This document shows positions 61,192 through 64,000 of a stretch of DNA of 64,000 bases, one piece after another (positions within the stretch are counted from its first letter, which is position 1; each line of letters opens with the position of its first letter). Below the pieces are notes generated by a model that did not search any database, was not told the DNA's origin, and saw only the letters and a program-made list of their open reading frames with translations. The DNA comes from Chloroflexi bacterium HGW-Chloroflexi-10. Its GTDB lineage: Bacteria; Chloroflexota; Anaerolineae; Anaerolineales; Anaerolineaceae. Made by a program: the position numbers and the translations under genes. The DNA lies in assembly GCA_002840755.1 (NCBI GenBank), contig PHBZ01000026.1, positions 1-64,000 of the forward strand, read 5' to 3'.

Positions 61192-63195
61192 ATGATTTTC
61201 GATATTGGTACTGTCTTATGGTCAGCCCTTGGACTGATGCTGTTTTTGCTTGTCCTTTCCGGGATTCGCTTTATTCCCAACAACCGGATTGGTCTAGTGG
61301 AAAAACGTTTTGGCCGGCATTCTGTAAAAAGCGGTTTTATTGCTTTAAAGAATGAAGCCGGTTATCAACCGGAAGTGCTGCGCGGTGGTTTGCATTACCT
61401 GATGCCCATTCAGTTTGTGGTGCATACTTCCCCGCTTGTAACGATTCCGCAAGGAAAGATCGGGTATATCTTTGCGCGTGATGGTGAGCCCTTGAGCGCC
61501 ATGCAGACTCTGGCTTCCAACATTATCACCAACGATTTTCAGAATGCCAGAGTCTTTCTGAATAACGGCGGACAGCGCGGCCCTCAGCGCCAGATTTTGC
61601 GTGAAGGTACCTATGCGATCAACCTGGCGCAGTTTATTGTGATCACCGATGAGCGCGTGTATTACATGCCACTGAGCCGTGATGACAGTTCTGTGATCCA
61701 ACGTATGGTGGAAGTAATTGCCGAACGTGATGGTTTTCGACCAGTAGTGATCAAGGATCTGGATGATAAAGTTGGGATTGTGACCGTGCATGACGGCCCA
61801 TCCCTGCCAACCGATGAGATCATTGCCCCGATTGTTGGTCAGGACACCGAAAATACGGATACGTACCATAATAACTTTCAAATGCCGGACCGCTTTTTAA
61901 AAGCAGGCGGCCAGCGCGGACGTCAGCTTCAGGTATTGGTGGAAGGTACCTATTACTTAAATCGCTTGTTTGCAACCGTGGAAATGATCCAGAAAACCAC
62001 AATCGAAGTTGGTACAGTGGGTGTAGTAGTTTCCTATACCGGTACCACAGGTGTGGATCTTTCCGGCCTGGATTACCGGCATGGGGAGCTGGTGGGAAAA
62101 GGCAGTCGTGGCGTATGGAGCGAGCCATTATTACCCGGTAAATACGCTTTCAATACCTATGCCGGTAAAGTAGTGATGGTGCCAACCACCAACATTATCC
62201 TCAAATGGATTCGCAGTGAAGTGGGTTCTCACAACCTTGATGAGAACCTGGCGGAAGTGTCTTTGATCACCAAGGATGCTTTTGAACCGTCCCTGCCGCT
62301 TTCGGTGGTGATCCATATCGATTACCAGAAAGCGCCGCTGGTCATTCAACGTTTCGGTGATGTGAAACGCCTGGTGGAACAGACACTGGACCCGATGGTA
62401 TCGGCTTACTTTAAGAATGTCGGCCAAACGCGCACCCTGATCCAATTGATTCAGGAGCGCAGTGATATCCAACGCATCTCCAGCCTGGAGATGAAAGATA
62501 AGTTCGAACATTACAACCTGGAACTGGAAGAAGTGTTGATCGGTACACCGGCTTCCAATGTGAACGATAAGCAAATTGAAATGATCCTTAATCAACTGCG
62601 GTCGCGCCAGATTGCCGTGGAGCAGATTGAAACATACAACCGCCAGGAAATGGCGGCCGCCAAGGAACGCGAGTTACGTGAAACGCAGGCACGCGCCGAA
62701 CAACAGCGCAATATTACCGAGTCAGAGATCAGCATTACCGTTCAGACGAACCAGGGTAAGGCCGAATTCCAGCGCGCTGTTCAACAGGCTAACCAGATTC
62801 GTACCCTGGCTCAGGCGGATGCGGAAAGAATCGCACGTACCGGTATTGCTCAAGCTATTTCCACCGAAGAACAGGTGGCGGCTTACGGCGGGCCACAATA
62901 CCAGGTGACCCAACAGGTAATGAACCGCTTTGCCGAAGCGATCCAACAATCACGTGTGGATGTAGTTCCCCGTATCGTGGTGGGCGGCGGCGGTGAAGGC
63001 GGCAGCACCAGCGGCAGTGTTATGGAAGGGCTGCTGACCATGCTGCTCTCCGAAAAAATGGGTGTGCAGTTAAATAAAGCGGAAGACCGCGAACGAAATC
63101 CCGAAACTGAGCGCTTACGCGAAGAGATTCGCAAAAGTATGAGCGAAAATCGGGAATCACCGGCGGCAGATTCACCAACTGACAAAAAACAGTAA
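61192..63195 (+). CDS. Flotillin-like SPFH/band-7 protein
   Basis: A 667-residue protein. One N-terminal helix (LWSALGLMLFLLVLSGIRFI) precedes the SPFH domain (about 25-430), which contains a long insert compared with flotillins. A Glu/Ala/Gln-rich coiled coil follows (about 440-580: MAAAKERELRETQARAEQQR and AQADAERIARTGIAQAI), then a Gly-rich stretch VVGGGGEGGSTSGS and a charged tail. Flotillins organise membrane microdomains and stabilise membrane protein complexes. NfeD, the usual partner, is not adjacent. It stands alone between a 5' hairpin leader and a terminator. Confidence 0.88.
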   Translation: MIFDIGTVLWSALGLMLFLLVLSGIRFIPNNRIGLVEKRFGRHSVKSGFIALKNEAGYQPEVLRGGLHYLMPIQFVVHTSPLVTIPQGKIGYIFARDGEPLSAMQTLASNIITNDFQNARVFLNNGGQRGPQRQILREGTYAINLAQFIVITDERVYYMPLSRDDSSVIQRMVEVIAERDGFRPVVIKDLDDKVGIVTVHDGPSLPTDEIIAPIVGQDTENTDTYHNNFQMPDRFLKAGGQRGRQLQVLVEGTYYLNRLFATVEMIQKTTIEVGTVGVVVSYTGTTGVDLSGLDYRHGELVGKGSRGVWSEPLLPGKYAFNTYAGKVVMVPTTNIILKWIRSEVGSHNLDENLAEVSLITKDAFEPSLPLSVVIHIDYQKAPLVIQRFGDVKRLVEQTLDPMVSAYFKNVGQTRTLIQLIQERSDIQRISSLEMKDKFEHYNLELEEVLIGTPASNVNDKQIEMILNQLRSRQIAVEQIETYNRQEMAAAKERELRETQARAEQQRNITESEISITVQTNQGKAEFQRAVQQANQIRTLAQADAERIARTGIAQAISTEEQVAAYGGPQYQVTQQVMNRFAEAIQQSRVDVVPRIVVGGGGEGGSTSGSVMEGLLTMLLSEKMGVQLNKAEDRERNPETERLREEIRKSMSENRESPAADSPTDKKQ

Positions 63196-63216
63196 CCTCA
63201 GTTAGTGGATAACCCG

Positions 63217-63260
63217 AGATAAAAGACAGAGCGTTAATTAGACGCTCTGTCTTTTATATT
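63217..63260. terminator. Bidirectional terminator
   Basis: ATAAAAGACAGAGCG and its complement with a 9-base loop (63219-63257). It closes the SPFH gene. Confidence 0.85.
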
Positions 63261-63305
63261 CCAATCATTATTTCAACTTGTTGGAGAATCCGATTGATCT
63301 TGATA

Positions 63306-63369
63306 TATACAGTTTAACTGTATATAATACAACTGTATACAGCAAGACTGTATATCGTAAAACTGTATA
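63306..63369. promoter_or_regulatory. Four-iteron operator array
   Basis: ACTGTATA recurs at 63317, 63332, 63347 and 63362, a period of exactly 15 bp. The first copy forms a perfect palindrome with the preceding bases: TATACAGTT-T-AACTGTATA (63306-63324). The array lies 46 bp before the start codon of the esterase-type gene. Confidence 0.75.
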
Positions 63370-63414
63370 ACTGACGTCAGTACAGAAAAATACTTTATTT
63401 TTGGAGGAACTATC

Positions 63415-64000
63415 ATGTCTCAAAGCTTCAAATTTCCAAAATGGATTAAATTACTGGTGTGCCTGAGCTTCTTATTCGGCGGCTGCCAACCTACCCTTTC
63501 GGTGGAAAAAGGCCAGGAATATTTTCAACCTATCTCAAGCCTCAGTATCCCTGAGTATGTCAGCATCGTTGGATTGGGTGAAGCCACGCATGGAAATGCG
63601 GAATTTGTTCAGATACGGCTGGATGTATTAAAAGAACTTGTTCAGAAGTATGATTACCGTACCATTGCGATTGAAGGCGATTTTGGCGGCAGCCAGGTGG
63701 TGAATGAGTACGTTTTGAACGGCACCGGCACAGCGGCTGAGGCCGTCCGGCAGATTGGCTTTGCCATCTATAAAACACAGGAAATGGTGGACCTGGTGGA
63801 ATGGATTTACCAATACAACCAGTCTGCAGCGCAAGATGAGAAAATCCATTTTTATGGTTTTGACATGCAGCGCTATGATCACAATATCGACGGTTTGCTG
63901 GCATTCATTGAGCGGGTGGATGCAGACAAAGCAGACGCATACCGGACGGCATTGGCGGACCTGAACGATGAGACGGTTTTCAACCAATCACGTGAAAAGA
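63415..64000 (+). CDS. Erythromycin-esterase-family lipoprotein, 5' part
   Basis: The frame opens at an ATG preceded by GGAGG and runs off the window after 195 codons. It starts MSQSFKFPKWIKLLVCLSFL with the lipobox FGGC, so the protein is a lipoprotein. The domain begins with VGLGEATHGNAEFVQIRLDV and KYDYRTIAIEGDFGGSQVVN, and continues NGTGTAAEAVRQIGF and FYGFDMQRYDHN. These are hallmark stretches of the Ere/succinoglycan-type hydrolase family, whose His/Glu residues form the active site. The natural substrate is unknown; macrolide hydrolysis is not implied. The four-iteron array upstream suggests tight repression. Confidence 0.85.
   Translation, partial: MSQSFKFPKWIKLLVCLSFLFGGCQPTLSVEKGQEYFQPISSLSIPEYVSIVGLGEATHGNAEFVQIRLDVLKELVQKYDYRTIAIEGDFGGSQVVNEYVLNGTGTAAEAVRQIGFAIYKTQEMVDLVEWIYQYNQSAAQDEKIHFYGFDMQRYDHNIDGLLAFIERVDADKADAYRTALADLNDETVFNQSREK

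Noticed and set aside
1-64000. tRNA, rRNA, insertion sequences and CRISPR arrays
   Set aside because: No cloverleaf-like sequence, rRNA segment, transposase motif or spaced repeat array was recognised by eye. A tRNAscan or Infernal run could still find a missed small RNA.

Overview
The window looks like part of a bacterial chromosome from the Chloroflexota, most likely an Anaerolineae-type organism. This is an inference from gene content and protein style. The clues are secreted proteins with Thr/Pro/Ala linkers and a C-terminal 'FLPLLIR' tail, a MalT-like 909-residue LuxR regulator, GAF/PAS/HD-GYP sensors, a DUF58/DUF3488 transglutaminase pair, a YhfC-type protease and a selenoprotein B family protein. 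No rRNA, tRNA, CRISPR array or transposase gene was recognised.

Region 1 (1-8.4 kb) is accessory DNA. Every gene lies on the minus strand, and six attC-like sites (three with both ends recognisable, one with a degenerate outer end, two half-sites) follow individual genes. I read this as a decayed integron gene-cassette array without a visible integrase (a CALIN). The cargo is two GNAT acetyltransferases (one cut by the window edge), a STAND/AAA-like ATPase, a membrane protein, a SMI1/KNR4-like protein, a methyltransferase, a broken toxin-antitoxin pair, a DUF4375 protein, a lipoprotein and a macro-domain protein. Two copies of a 300-390 bp repeat, each carrying its own minus-strand promoter, sit upstream of cassette genes.

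Region 2 (8.5-20.4 kb, minus strand) holds a large secreted NHL-repeat protein, a Ser/Thr kinase with leucine-rich repeats next to a small HTH-like protein, a selenoprotein whose in-frame TGA is followed by a bSECIS-like hairpin, a MalT-like regulator, a SMI1/KNR4 protein and a serine beta-lactamase-like hydrolase.

Region 3 (20.5-26.1 kb) is a MacB/LolCDE-like export operon (ATPase, FtsX-type permease, lipoprotein adaptor) convergent with a TrkA/RCK ion-channel protein. Region 4 (26.1-31.05 kb) has a chemoreceptor, a DrrAB-type ABC exporter and its divergent TetR regulator with a perfect palindromic operator. This block is flanked by about 260 bp degenerate direct repeats derived from the junction between the transglutaminase gene and the TrkA gene, so it was probably inserted between two genes that were once adjacent. 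Region 5 (31.06-34.7 kb) is the transglutaminase/DUF58 pair.

Region 6 (34.9-49.5 kb) holds FadR-type GntR plus lactate permease, RNase HI, an mhqO-mhqD quinone-detoxification pair, a GNAT, a YjjG nucleotidase, a squalene-cyclase-like protein, an ECF sigma/anti-sigma pair, MsrP, a PadR-MFS pair and an HD-GYP protein. Region 7 (49.6-57 kb) has a 1.3-kresidue PAS/GAF/HD-GYP sensor, a RIO1 kinase preceded by a 23-codon sORF and two alternative terminators, then DUF177 and the RpoD/SigA-type sigma factor. Region 8 (57.4-60.7 kb) is an HTH / PLDc_N / ABC ATPase / YhfC-protease-ABC-permease operon. The window ends with a small XRE regulator, a flotillin-like SPFH protein and the start of an erythromycin-esterase-family lipoprotein behind a four-iteron operator array.
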